Source: Massilia sp. Root335
GTDB taxonomy: Bacteria; Pseudomonadota; Gammaproteobacteria; Burkholderiales; Burkholderiaceae_D
Length of the DNA stretch: 46,676 nucleotides
Assembly (NCBI RefSeq): GCF_001425685.1
Contig: NZ_LMCY01000007.1
Location: 1-46,676 of the forward strand
Direction of reading: 5' to 3'
Part shown: one piece after another, positions 28,801 to 37,742 of the stretch
How the letters are laid out: every line of letters starts with the position of its first letter
Position numbering within the stretch: position 1 is the first letter of the stretch
Made by a program: the position numbers and the translations under genes
Notes under the pieces: model-generated
The model's database searches: none
What the model was told of the DNA's origin: nothing
What the model saw: the letters and a program-made list of their open reading frames with translations, nothing else

Positions 28801-29478
28801 CTTCAGGCCCCGGTTCTCGAACTTGGTCAGCGGCCGGTACGCCGGCTTCTCCGCATACCCCTCGGCCGTGTTCCGCAGCGCGGGTTCGGCGCCCAGCACT
28901 TCCAGCATCTGCACCGCGTAATCTTCCCAGTCGGTGGCGCAATGGATGTAGCCGCCCTGCGCCAGCTTGCGGCACAGCAGCTCGACGAACGGCGGCTGGA
29001 TCAGGCGGCGCTTGTTGTGACGCGCCTTGTGCCACGGGTCCGGGAAGAAGATGTGCACGCCGGACAGCGTCCCATCCGCCACCATATTGTTCAGCACCTC
29101 GACGGCGTCGTGCTGGATGATGCGCAGGTTCGCGATCTCCTGTTCGCCCGCCAGCTTCAACAGGCTGCCCACGCCAGGGGTGTGCACCTCGACGCCGATG
29201 AAATCCTTGTCCGGCATCGCCTGCGCGATGTGCGCCGTCGTGCCGCCCATGCCGAAGCCGATCTCCAGGACCAGCGGCGCGCTGCGGCCGAACGGCGCGT
29301 GGAAGTCGAACGGCGCCTTCTGGTACTCGATGAGATAGCGCGGGCCGAACGCTTCCAGCGCGCGCGCCTGTCCGGTCGACAGGCGGCCGGCGCGGGTGAC
29401 GAAACTGCGGATGCGGCGTTCGGTCGGGTCGTAGAGCATGGCGCGGCCCTGCTCGTTGGTAGGCGTATCGGAAGACAT
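28759..29478 (-). CDS. trmB: tRNA (guanine-N7-)-methyltransferase
   Basis: A 239-residue SAM-dependent enzyme that makes m7G46 in tRNA. Motif [17 protein letters not shown] and the TrmB signature [22 protein letters not shown] are clear, and the C-terminal [10 protein letters not shown] segment is typical. Length equals E. coli TrmB (239). It converges on recQ across a repeat-rich gap, and its last codons are part of an 80-bp tandem duplication. Confidence 0.97.
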   Translation of the reverse strand: MSSDTPTNEQGRAMLYDPTERRIRSFVTRAGRLSTGQARALEAFGPRYLIEYQKAPFDFHAPFGRSAPLVLEIGFGMGGTTAHIAQAMPDKDFIGVEVHTPGVGSLLKLAGEQEIANLRIIQHDAVEVLNNMVADGTLSGVHIFFPDPWHKARHNKRRLIQPPFVELLCRKLAQGGYIHCATDWEDYAVQMLEVLGAEPALRNTAEGYAEKPAYRPLTKFENRGLKLGHGVWDLVFTKK

Positions 29479-29579
29479 AGGGATGAGATGAAGAGTCTGA
29501 AAAAGCGGGCGCCATTATAACCCGGCGCTATCCCGCGCCAATCTTCGACATAATGTGCCCTCGACCACAGGAGTTGCAC

Positions 29580-30698
29580 ATGCGCCAGCAGACCCACCCG
29601 ATCGCCACCGAGGACAACGTCGCCGCCTACCGCCTGACGTCGTTCCACTACGGCGCGCCCGGCAGCGGCAAGAAGGTCTATCTCCAGGCCTCGCTCCATG
29701 CGGACGAGGTGCCGGCCATGCTGGTCGCGCACGTCCTGCGCCGTGAGCTCGACCGGCTGGACGCGGCCGGCAAGGTGATCGGCGAGATCATCCTGGTGCC
29801 GGCGGCAAATCCGATCGGGCTGTCGCAGGTGATCCACGGCGCGCCGTTCGGCCGCTTCGACCTCGCCAGCGGCACCAATTTCAACCGCTCGTACCGGCAC
29901 GTGGCCGACGCCCTCAAAATCTCGCTGGAGGGCAGACTGGGCGCGGACGCCGCCGCCAACGCGGCACTCGTGCGCGCGCATGCGCGCCGCGAAATCGCGG
30001 CCTGGCTGCCGAACAACGCGACGGAAGAACTCAAGAAGACGCTGCTGGGCATGGCGATCGACGCCGACATCATGCTCGACCTCCATTGCGACAACGAGGC
30101 CGTGCTCCACATGTACACCGGCACGCCGCTGGCCGACCGCGTGACGCCGCTGGCCGCGCTGCTGGGCGCGCACGCGGTGCTGCTGGCGAAGGAATCCGGT
30201 GGCGAGCCGTTCGACGAAGCGTGCAGCCGCATGTGGTGGCAACTGCAGGAGCACTTCGGCGACCGTTTCCCGATCCCGCTCGGCTGCGTCGGCGTGACGG
30301 TCGAACTGCGCGGCGAGAACGACGTACGCTACGACCTCGCCGAACACGACGCGCACGCGCTGCTGCAATACCTGGCGCGCGAAGGCGTCGTCGACCTGCC
30401 GCTCGAACCGCTGCCGGCGCCGCTGTGCGCGCCGACGCCGCTCGAGGGCGTGGAACCTTTGCACGCGCCGCATGCGGGCGTCCTGGTATTCCTGAAAAAA
30501 CTGGGCGAGCGCGTGCAGGCGGGCGATGCCGTCGCCGACATCGTCGACCCGGTCAGCGGCAGGACGACGACCTTGCGGCCGACGCAGTCCGGCATCCTGT
30601 TCGCCAGCACCGCGCACCGGCACCTGCTGCGCGGGATGCACGTCTGTAAGGTCGCGGGGACGTCCGCGTGGCGGACCGGGAGTCTGCTGGGCGCGTAA
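29580..30698 (+). CDS. Succinylglutamate desuccinylase/aspartoacylase family protein
   Basis: A 372-residue M14-type zinc amidohydrolase/carboxypeptidase. Zinc ligands are H40 and E43 (LHADEVPAM) and H169 (DLHCDNEAV), with NPIGL and NFNR substrate-loop motifs. The C-terminal part (about 295-360: GVLVFLKKLGERVQAGDAVADI) resembles a biotinyl/lipoyl-like barrel, as in several AstE/AspA relatives. ATG 29580 has AGGAG. It would cleave an N-acyl amino acid; the substrate is unknown and no arginine succinyltransferase genes are nearby. Confidence 0.85.
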   Translation: MRQQTHPIATEDNVAAYRLTSFHYGAPGSGKKVYLQASLHADEVPAMLVAHVLRRELDRLDAAGKVIGEIILVPAANPIGLSQVIHGAPFGRFDLASGTNFNRSYRHVADALKISLEGRLGADAAANAALVRAHARREIAAWLPNNATEELKKTLLGMAIDADIMLDLHCDNEAVLHMYTGTPLADRVTPLAALLGAHAVLLAKESGGEPFDEACSRMWWQLQEHFGDRFPIPLGCVGVTVELRGENDVRYDLAEHDAHALLQYLAREGVVDLPLEPLPAPLCAPTPLEGVEPLHAPHAGVLVFLKKLGERVQAGDAVADIVDPVSGRTTTLRPTQSGILFASTAHRHLLRGMHVCKVAGTSAWRTGSLLGA

Positions 30699-30718
30699 CA
30701 GAACCGATAAAGCGAACC

Positions 30719-30806
30719 GTCGCCCCCGCGCAGGCGCGGGGTCCAATTTTGCCAGCGCTGCCGCGACGCGCGCATGACTCGGGTCCCCGCCTGCGCGGGG
30801 ACGACG
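30719..30806. repeat. Inverted pair of GTCGYCCCCGC-type repeats
   Basis: Left element 30719-30747 (GTCGCCCCCGCG...CGCGGGGTCC) and right element 30781-30806 (GGGTCCCCGC...GCGGGGACGACG), opposite orientation, about 33 bases apart. They fill the gap between two convergent genes. Confidence 0.75.
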
Positions 30807-30822
30807 TATCGAGCGCTGCGCC

Positions 30823-33507
30823 CTATGCGGCCAGCGCCTCGTTGAACAGGTAGCGCTGCGCCAGCAGCGGCGCAATCGACGCCGCCGGCTGCGGCCGCGC
30901 GACGAGATAGCCCTGCACCTCGTTGCAGTTCAGCGCGCGCAGGATCGCCAGCTGCTCCTCGTTCTCGACGCCTTCGGCCACGACTTCCATCCCGAGCGCG
31001 TGCGCCATCGACACGATGGCCTGGAAGAACACGGTGCCTTCCTTCGAGCGCCCCAGTTCGGCCGTGAAGGAGCGGTCGACCTTGAGCACGTCCATCTTCA
31101 TGCGCTGCAGCTGCGACAGCGACGAATAGCCCGTGCCGAAATCGTCGACGTGCAGCTTGACGCCCAGCGCGCGGATCGCGGCCAGTTCCGCCAGGATCTC
31201 GGCCTGGTCGCCCATCATCGCGGACTCCGTGATCTCGACCTCGAGCAGGCCGGCCGGCACGGCGTGGCGCTGCAGGGCGTCGGCCAGCTCGCGCTGCACG
31301 CCGCCGCGCAGGAACTGCTTGGGCGAGACGTTGATCGATACCGGCACCGGCACCGCGCCGTGCGCGCGCCACGCGGCCAGCTGGGCGCAGGCCTGGTCGA
31401 TGACGATGGCGCCGATCGGCACGATCAGGCCGCTCGACTCGGCCAGTGGAATGAATTCGTCCGGGCGGATCATGCCCAGCGTCGGATGCTCCCAGCGCAG
31501 CAGCGCTTCCATGCTCAGGAGCTCGCCCGTGCGGGTGTCCACGCGCGGCTGGTAGTGCAACACGAACTGGCGCTTGTCGATCGCTTCCAGCAGGCGCTGG
31601 CGCAGCTGGGTGCGCGTCTTGAGGATGTTCGACTGCGCGGGATCGAAGAAGCGGTACTGCCCCTTGCCTTCGGCCTTGCCGGCATACATGGCGATGTCGC
31701 CGTGGCGGATCAGGGTGGCGGCGTCGAGGCCGTCGCGCGGGTACACGGCGATGCCGACCGAGGCGCCGATCATGTGCGGCTCGTCGGCGATCGGGAATGG
31801 CTTGCTGAAGGCGTCGACGATGCGCTCGGCGACGATCGCTACCTGCTGGTCGCTGTCGAAAGGGCTCAACAGGACGACGAATTCGTCGCCGCCGAAGCGC
31901 GCCACGCTGTCGCCCGGCCGCAGCTGCGACATCAGGCGCTCGGCGGCCAGCTTGAGCAGGCGGTCGCCGACGGCGTGGCCGTGCGAATCGTTGACCTGCT
32001 TGAATTCGTCGAGGTCGATGAACAGCAGCGCCGCGCCGTGGCCGCCGTCCTGCGCCTGGCGCAGCGCGGCCGGCACGAAGTTCAGGAACCAGTGGCGGTT
32101 CGGCAGGCCCGTGAGGCTGTCCTCGTTGGCCAGGCGCGCCAGCTGCGATTCGTGTTCCTTGCGTTCGCTGATGTCCTGCAGCGTGACGGCGAGGACGTCG
32201 CCCACGCGCACGATGCGCCGGTGGCCCCAGCGGATATTCAGGCGGTTATTGTCGGGCATGCGCCGGTCTTCCTGGTGGAAGCCGACGGCCATGGCCGTGC
32301 GGTAGTTGGCGGACAGGTCGTCGAACGAGGTGCCGTGATGGAGGTCCGAGATCAGGCTGCCGACGAGTTGCGTGCGCGTGCCGCCGTAGAAGAACGCGCC
32401 GCGCTCGTTGCAGTCGACGATGCGGAAGTCGATGATCTGGCCCTTGCGGTCGCGCACCGGCGCGACCATGTAGAAACCGTCGTTGCCGCTCTCGGTGGCC
32501 GTGCGGTAGGCGCGCTGGATCCCGGCGCGCTCGCCCGCCCGCGCGCCCGCCCGCAGCGACAGCATGCTCGCGCCCAGCGCCAGCAGCGACAGCACGACGG
32601 TCGCCAGCACCGTGTGGTTGCGGCTGTCGGTCCAGTAGGCGTCGGCCGCTTCCAGCACGGCCGTATGCGACAGCGCGACGAGGGCCACGAGCGGATACGC
32701 GCTGGAGCGGCGCCAGCCCAGCACGCGCGCCTCGCCGTCGGCAAAGCCGCCCTGCCCCGCGACCAGCTGCACGCCGCGCGCCACCGGCCAGCGGTCGGCA
32801 TTCGCGGGCAGCAGCGAACCGGCGCTCTGCGTGCGCACGATGCCCCGGGCATCCTGCTCGACGCGCAGGGCATTCTCGGTGCCGACCAGGGCCAGCAGGC
32901 TGCCCGGTCCCAGCGTGGGCGAGCTGACGAACGACGTGAAGTAGCCGGCATCGACGGCCATCAGCAGCACACCGTCGAATCCGTCGTCGGCCGTATCGAG
33001 GCGGCGCGTGAACAGGATCGTGCCGCGGGTCTCCTCCAGTTCCGGCGGCGGCGTGCCGATGCGCAGCGCGGTCGAGATGGCGTCGCGGTGCTGGATGAAG
33101 AAGCCGGCCCTGGACAGATTCAGCCCGCGCTCGTGGATGCGGCTGGACGAGCGGATCGCGCCGTCGGGCCCGATGACGCTCACGTTGACGAAGGCGGCGT
33201 CGGTGAACATGCCGTCGCGCCGCATGTTCTCGATCAGGCTGCGGTCGTGCGCATGCTCCCAGCTGTGCTTGAGCTGCATGGTGATCTGGTCGATCTGCGC
33301 GACCGAGCGCGTGACGTACTGTTCGTAGGCCTCGGCATAGGCATCGGCCTCCTTGAACGCCTGCTCCTCGGCGCGCCGGCGCTCGGTGCCGGCGTGCAGG
33401 ATCGTGGCGGTCCACAGGGCGGCACAGGCGAGCAGCGCCAGCGCGGGCCACAGCAGCGCGAGGAATCGGTGGGTGCGCGGGGCAGTGTGCGCACTGGACT
33501 TGGACAT
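30823..33507 (-). CDS. Membrane-bound GGDEF-EAL protein (c-di-GMP turnover)
   Basis: An 894-residue sensor enzyme. TM1 about 15-38, a large periplasmic Cache-like sensor about 40-295, TM2 about 305-330, a PAS-like region about 345-455, GGDEF about 460-630 and EAL about 640-890. The GGDEF site is intact (RFGGDEF), with an RxxD inhibitory site (RPGD) five residues before it. The EAL domain keeps EALLRW, INVSPKQF, EITES, DDFGTGYSS and KVDRSF, so both activities are possible. The start ATG 33507 follows a GGAA site; the frame to 33546 is longer without support. Confidence 0.92.
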   Translation of the reverse strand: MSKSSAHTAPRTHRFLALLWPALALLACAALWTATILHAGTERRRAEEQAFKEADAYAEAYEQYVTRSVAQIDQITMQLKHSWEHAHDRSLIENMRRDGMFTDAAFVNVSVIGPDGAIRSSSRIHERGLNLSRAGFFIQHRDAISTALRIGTPPPELEETRGTILFTRRLDTADDGFDGVLLMAVDAGYFTSFVSSPTLGPGSLLALVGTENALRVEQDARGIVRTQSAGSLLPANADRWPVARGVQLVAGQGGFADGEARVLGWRRSSAYPLVALVALSHTAVLEAADAYWTDSRNHTVLATVVLSLLALGASMLSLRAGARAGERAGIQRAYRTATESGNDGFYMVAPVRDRKGQIIDFRIVDCNERGAFFYGGTRTQLVGSLISDLHHGTSFDDLSANYRTAMAVGFHQEDRRMPDNNRLNIRWGHRRIVRVGDVLAVTLQDISERKEHESQLARLANEDSLTGLPNRHWFLNFVPAALRQAQDGGHGAALLFIDLDEFKQVNDSHGHAVGDRLLKLAAERLMSQLRPGDSVARFGGDEFVVLLSPFDSDQQVAIVAERIVDAFSKPFPIADEPHMIGASVGIAVYPRDGLDAATLIRHGDIAMYAGKAEGKGQYRFFDPAQSNILKTRTQLRQRLLEAIDKRQFVLHYQPRVDTRTGELLSMEALLRWEHPTLGMIRPDEFIPLAESSGLIVPIGAIVIDQACAQLAAWRAHGAVPVPVSINVSPKQFLRGGVQRELADALQRHAVPAGLLEVEITESAMMGDQAEILAELAAIRALGVKLHVDDFGTGYSSLSQLQRMKMDVLKVDRSFTAELGRSKEGTVFFQAIVSMAHALGMEVVAEGVENEEQLAILRALNCNEVQGYLVARPQPAASIAPLLAQRYLFNEALAA

Positions 33508-33607
33508 GCGGTTTCCGTCAGAAAGGCGTGGGCCAAGGGGGCACACACTCAGTTACTGTTCAGCAACGCGCAGTGTAAGAAGTGAAAGTTACCGGTTGAT
33601 GACAACG

Positions 33608-34165
33608 CTACCCGGGCACGCCGCCGGCCAACGCCTGCGCCAGCGCATCCACATCGGCCGGCTTCACGAAATGGTAATGGAACCCGGCGGCTTTGGAGGC
33701 GTCGCGGTCCTGCTGCTGGCCATAGCCCGTGAGCGCGATGAACAGGGCGCCGGCTGCCCCCGGCAGCGTGCGGATCTGGCGTGCCAGTTCGTGGCCGTCC
33801 ATGCCCGGCAGGCCGATGTCGAGGACGAACGCGTCGAAAGACCGTTCGCGCGCGCTGGCCAGCGCCTGCAACGGATCGTATTCGACGGCCGTCTCGTGGC
33901 CCAGCACCTCCAGCAGCATCGCCACCGTCTGGGCGGCATCGACGTTGTCGTCGACCACCAGCACGCGCCGCACGCCCGGCGCCGCCGCGACGTCGGCGGC
34001 ACGGTCGGCCGGCGCGGACGCGCTCGCCGCGGCGAGGCGGCCGTGCCGCGCCACGACATGCTTGACCGGCGCGGGCGCCACGCCCACGCCGTCGTCGGGA
34101 TGTACCAGTTCGGCCCGGGTGGTGCCGTCCTGTGATTCTTCGAAGATGCCGATGAAGTCGTACAT
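33608..34165 (-). CDS. Orphan response regulator (REC domain with N-terminal extension)
   Basis: A 185-residue protein: about 65 residues of low-complexity, Ala-rich N-terminal extension, then one receiver domain. The acidic pair is in VLVVDDN, the phosphorylated aspartate in VLDIGLPGMDG, the switch threonine in ALTGYG and the lysine in HFVKPAD. There is no output domain. The REC domain closely resembles the C-terminal receiver of the hybrid kinase just upstream, so it likely arose by duplication and may compete for or relay its phosphoryl group. The 199-bp gap 34166-34364 shows no gene. Confidence 0.88.
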   Translation of the reverse strand: MYDFIGIFEESQDGTTRAELVHPDDGVGVAPAPVKHVVARHGRLAAASASAPADRAADVAAAPGVRRVLVVDDNVDAAQTVAMLLEVLGHETAVEYDPLQALASARERSFDAFVLDIGLPGMDGHELARQIRTLPGAAGALFIALTGYGQQQDRDASKAAGFHYHFVKPADVDALAQALAGGVPG

Positions 34166-34364
34166 ACGCTCGTTCCAATAATCAGCCGCATGGCATTGCC
34201 AATGGTACGAAAATACGCCTTGTTGGCGCGCAGCCTACGCACGGTAGGGCCGCGCCCGGTCGCTTCCCGGCACGCGGAAGGCCGTCCATACGACGGATGC
34301 ACCAAGGATAACGCTCCCAGTGCCGGGCGGCAATACGCGCACGATTGAATGATCGACGTACGGG

Positions 34365-36416
34365 TCAGCGCCGCGCCTCGGCCCGCGACAATACCGCGTT
34401 GACTTCGTTCAGGTCGGCAGGCTTGACGAGGTAATGGTCGAAGCCGGCCTGCCGGGCCTCGGCGCGATCCTGGCTCTGGCCGTAGCCGGTCAGGGCGACC
34501 AGCGTGGCGTCCGCGTTTTCCGGCTGGGCGCGCAGGCGCCGCGCCAGCTCGTAGCCATCCATGTCGGGCAGGCCGATGTCGAGCAGCAGGACGTCGGGAT
34601 GCTCGCTTCGCGCCCGCGCCAGCGCCCCGCGCGCGTCGTACTCGACGCTCACCGCATGCCCCTGCACTTCGAGCAGCGCGGCCAGCATCTGGGCGGCGTC
34701 GGCGTTGTCGTCGACCACCAGCACGCGCAGGTTGCCGTTGTCGTGGACGGCATCCGCGCCGCCCGCCGCGCCGGCGTCGGGCAGCTGCGCCGGCTCGCGC
34801 GCCACGCACGGCAGGCAGATCGAGAATTCGCTGCCCTGCCCCAGGCCGTCGCTGTGGGCATGCACGGTGCCGCCGTGCAGGGCGACGAGGCTCTTGACGA
34901 GCGCCAGTCCGATCCCGAGCCCGCCCTGGGAACGGTCCGGGGTGCGCTCGGCCTGGGTGAACAGGTCGAAGATGTACGGCAGGACTTCCGGCGCGATGCC
35001 GACGCCGTTGTCGCGCACGGCCACCGTCACGCGCTCCGCCGCCACCGTCACGGCCAGCACGATCCGCCCGCCCGGCGCCGTGTACTTGGCGGCGTTGTTG
35101 AGGATGTTCGAGATGACCTGCACGAGGCGCGTACGGTCGCCGGTCACGCGCGCCGGCTGGCCGGACAATTGCAGCGTCAGCGCATGGCGGCGCGTGTCGA
35201 CCAGGGGCCGCACCTGCTCGACGGCGGCGGCGACGATCACGTTCAGGTCCAGCTCCTCCTTCTCGAGCGCGACGAGGCCGCGCGTGACGCGCGACACGTC
35301 CAGCAGGTCGTTGACGAGGTCCGTCATGTGCTCGGCCTGGCGCACGATGATCTCGCTGGCGTTGGCCACGCTCCTGGGCTCGAGGCGGCCGAGCTTGAGC
35401 AGCTGGGCCGCCGTCATGATGGGCGCCAGCGGGTTGCGCAGCTCGTGCGCCAGCATCGCCAGGAACTGGTCCTTCTGGCGGTTGGCCGCGCGCAGCTCGT
35501 CCTCGACGAGCTTGCGGGCCGTGACGTCGCTGCCTTCCACGAAGATGCCGGTCACCTGGCCGCCCTCGTCGCGGATCGGCTGGTAGACGAAGTCGATGTA
35601 GCGCTCTTCCGGCGGTCCTTCCGGCTCGCGCTGCAGGCGCACCGGCAACGCGTGGCCGACGAACGGCTCGCCCGTCGTGTAGACCCGGTCGAGCAGTTCG
35701 AGGAAGCCCTGGCCGACGATCTCCGGCAGCGCCTCGCGCGCGGCCTTGCCGACGACCTGGCGGTGGCCGACCAATTGCATGTACGACTGGTTCGTCAGCT
35801 CGAACACGTGCTCGGGACCGCGCAGCACGGCCATGATCCCGGGCGCCTGCGAGAACAGGCCGCGCAGCCGCTCGTTTTCCTCGTTGCGGTATTTTTCGGC
35901 CAGCACCTGGTCGGTGACCTCCACGCACGCGCAATACATGCCGGCGACCTCCCCGGCCTCGTCGCGCACGGGTGAATACGAGAACGTGAACCAGGTCGGC
36001 TCGTCGTAGCCGTGGCGGTTCATCACGAGGTACAGGCGGTCGGCGTACGTCGCCTCGCCGCCGAGGGCGCGCTCGGTCAGCGGGCCGATGTCGTGCCAGA
36101 TCTCGGACCAGATGTCATGGAAGCGTCCGCCGAGGGCGGCCGGATGCTTGTCGCCCAGGATCTCGCGGTAGGAATCGTTGTACAGGAAGCCGAGTTCCGG
36201 TCCCCAGGCCACGAACATCGGGAGCTTCGCGTTGAGCATCAGGCCGACGACCGTGCGCAACGCCTGCGGCCACGCGCGCGGATGGCCCAGGGGCGAACCG
36301 GACCAGTCGTGCGCGCGCATCATGGCGCCGACCTCGCCGCCCCCGCTCAGGAACATGAGGGCGCCGGCATGGTCGAGCGTGTCCGCGTGGGAAGAGCCTT
36401 TTTCATCTACTTGCAT
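34365..36416 (-). CDS. PAS-domain hybrid histidine kinase
   Basis: A 683-residue cytoplasmic kinase without membrane spans. Two PAS-like domains (about 50-175 and 185-305), HisKA with the phosphorylated H324 in HELRNPLAP, HATPase (N box NILNNAAKY; G boxes DNGVGIAP and GGLGIGLALVKSL), and a C-terminal REC domain (VLVVDDNADAAQ, LLLDIGLPDMDG). The start is taken as ATG 36416; TTG 36440 is the other option and neither has a good ribosome site. It lies upstream of the stand-alone REC gene on the same strand. The first PAS domain recalls redox/light PAS sensors, but no cofactor residue was identified. Confidence 0.92.
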   Translation of the reverse strand: MQVDEKGSSHADTLDHAGALMFLSGGGEVGAMMRAHDWSGSPLGHPRAWPQALRTVVGLMLNAKLPMFVAWGPELGFLYNDSYREILGDKHPAALGGRFHDIWSEIWHDIGPLTERALGGEATYADRLYLVMNRHGYDEPTWFTFSYSPVRDEAGEVAGMYCACVEVTDQVLAEKYRNEENERLRGLFSQAPGIMAVLRGPEHVFELTNQSYMQLVGHRQVVGKAAREALPEIVGQGFLELLDRVYTTGEPFVGHALPVRLQREPEGPPEERYIDFVYQPIRDEGGQVTGIFVEGSDVTARKLVEDELRAANRQKDQFLAMLAHELRNPLAPIMTAAQLLKLGRLEPRSVANASEIIVRQAEHMTDLVNDLLDVSRVTRGLVALEKEELDLNVIVAAAVEQVRPLVDTRRHALTLQLSGQPARVTGDRTRLVQVISNILNNAAKYTAPGGRIVLAVTVAAERVTVAVRDNGVGIAPEVLPYIFDLFTQAERTPDRSQGGLGIGLALVKSLVALHGGTVHAHSDGLGQGSEFSICLPCVAREPAQLPDAGAAGGADAVHDNGNLRVLVVDDNADAAQMLAALLEVQGHAVSVEYDARGALARARSEHPDVLLLDIGLPDMDGYELARRLRAQPENADATLVALTGYGQSQDRAEARQAGFDHYLVKPADLNEVNAVLSRAEARR

Positions 36417-36545
36417 GATTGATACTGGATGGAGCGACAACCCCAGTGTGCCATAAGGGGGCTGCGGCAGGCGCGCACGGCGGGACGGTCGGCGCGCGAC
36501 GTATCAGGAAAGCAGGCAGGGAGAACGGCGGGCCGCCGCGGAGAC

Positions 36546-36619
36546 TGGAGCGGGTGAAGGGAATCGAACCCTCGTCGTAAGCTTGGGAAGCTTCTGCTCT
36601 ACCATTGAGCTACACCCGC
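36546..36619 (-). tRNA. glyU: tRNA-Gly (anticodon CCC)
   Basis: Read on the minus strand: acceptor GCGGGTG/CACCCGC, D-arm GCTC/GAGC, anticodon stem GAAGC/GCTTA (one G-A mismatch at the outer pair 27-43) around loop TTCCCAA with anticodon CCC, T-arm GAGGG/CCCTT around TTCGATT, then an encoded TCCA 3' end (36546-36549). All canonical positions are present. It closely resembles E. coli glyU. Confidence 0.95.
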
Positions 36620-36683
36620 GTTGCCCGCATTCTACGCGGGTTTTATAGGGATTGACAACGTTCGCCGCTGCCGGCGGCCACGC

Positions 36684-37742
36684 CTATCGGGTCGACAGGC
36701 GGCGCCGGAAATATTTTTGGGACGGCATGTCCACCACGTGGTGCAGCGCCACGGACAGGATGAAGACGACCACGAACGACAGCCACAGATACACCTGGTT
36801 GATCTGCTGGGCATTCGACATGAAGGCGGCTTTCAGCAGGTCGTAGACGAGGTAATGCACCATGTACGTCGAATACGAGATCTCGCCGAGGTAGACGAGC
36901 ACCGGCGTGGAAAGCGCGGCGGTGATCCACGACGTCGTCACGCTCAGGTAAGCGATCAGCAACGCGAACGTGATCGGAATCAGCGCGTAATCCGGGGTCG
37001 ACGTCAATGCATACAGGACGCACGACGCGACGAAGCCCGCGAGGGCAACGGTGGCATACCGTTCCAGGAAATCCCGGTGGTTGACGTACAGCGAACCGAC
37101 GAAGACGCCCATCAGGAATTCGAACATGGTGCGCACGAGGGCCATGTGGGGAATGTCGGCGCCGATGGAATGCAGTCCGCTCATCGCATAGATCACGTGC
37201 AGGACGACGGCGGCCGCCACGATGCTCAGCAGGTGCGCGGCAATACCGCCGCGCAGCTTGCGCAGGCTGAATGCCATCAGCGGGAAGAACAGGTAGACGA
37301 ACCATTCCGAACTGATCGACCAGGACGGTACGTTCCACGTCAGGTCGCTGCCGAACCACATATGCACCAGGAAGATGCTCTGGATGAACGCAGGCCACGT
37401 ATAGTTTTCCGGCGCGGCATGGCTGGTCGACAGATAAGTGAAGGCGGCGAACAGCATCAGGTAGCCGCCCAACATCACGAAGTGCAGCGGGTAGATGCGG
37501 GAAAACCGGTTCCAGTAAAACTTGCCTACGCTATGGGGAAAATTGGTGCTCAGCGACGCGTGGTAGCTCAGGAAAATCACGAAACCGCTGAGCAGGAAGA
37601 ACAGGTCGACGGCCAGGTAGCCGTGCGCGATGAAATGCCTGAGCGGCGTCGGCACCGAATCGTTCATGAGGCCTAGGAAATGGTAGAACACTACCCACCA
37701 GGCGCAGATTCCCCGTAATCCTGCGAGTTGGTTGAGTTTCAC
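36684..37742 (-). CDS. Acyltransferase 3 family membrane protein (OafA/YrhL-like)
   Basis: A 352-residue polytopic protein of the acyltransferase 3 family, which acetylates or otherwise acylates surface sugars. It opens with LNQLAGLRGICAWWVVFYHF (the RG..A..V...H catalytic pattern) and has an FFLLSGFVIF segment and the WSISSEWFVYL motif, with about ten spans. The start is GTG 37742, overlapping the upstream stop codon as GTGA, so it is translationally coupled. Longer readings of the frame are artefacts. It would decorate the glycan handled by the upstream ligase. Confidence 0.9.
   Translation of the reverse strand: MKLNQLAGLRGICAWWVVFYHFLGLMNDSVPTPLRHFIAHGYLAVDLFFLLSGFVIFLSYHASLSTNFPHSVGKFYWNRFSRIYPLHFVMLGGYLMLFAAFTYLSTSHAAPENYTWPAFIQSIFLVHMWFGSDLTWNVPSWSISSEWFVYLFFPLMAFSLRKLRGGIAAHLLSIVAAAVVLHVIYAMSGLHSIGADIPHMALVRTMFEFLMGVFVGSLYVNHRDFLERYATVALAGFVASCVLYALTSTPDYALIPITFALLIAYLSVTTSWITAALSTPVLVYLGEISYSTYMVHYLVYDLLKAAFMSNAQQINQVYLWLSFVVVFILSVALHHVVDMPSQKYFRRRLSTR

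Noticed and set aside
31000..33585. 861-codon open frame opposite the GGDEF-EAL gene
   Set aside because: Same artefact; no start signal and no recognisable fold.
33664..35934. Long alternative frame across the response regulator and hybrid kinase
   Set aside because: It crosses two supported genes and the gap between them, and its composition is mainly Arg/Ala/Gly/Pro.
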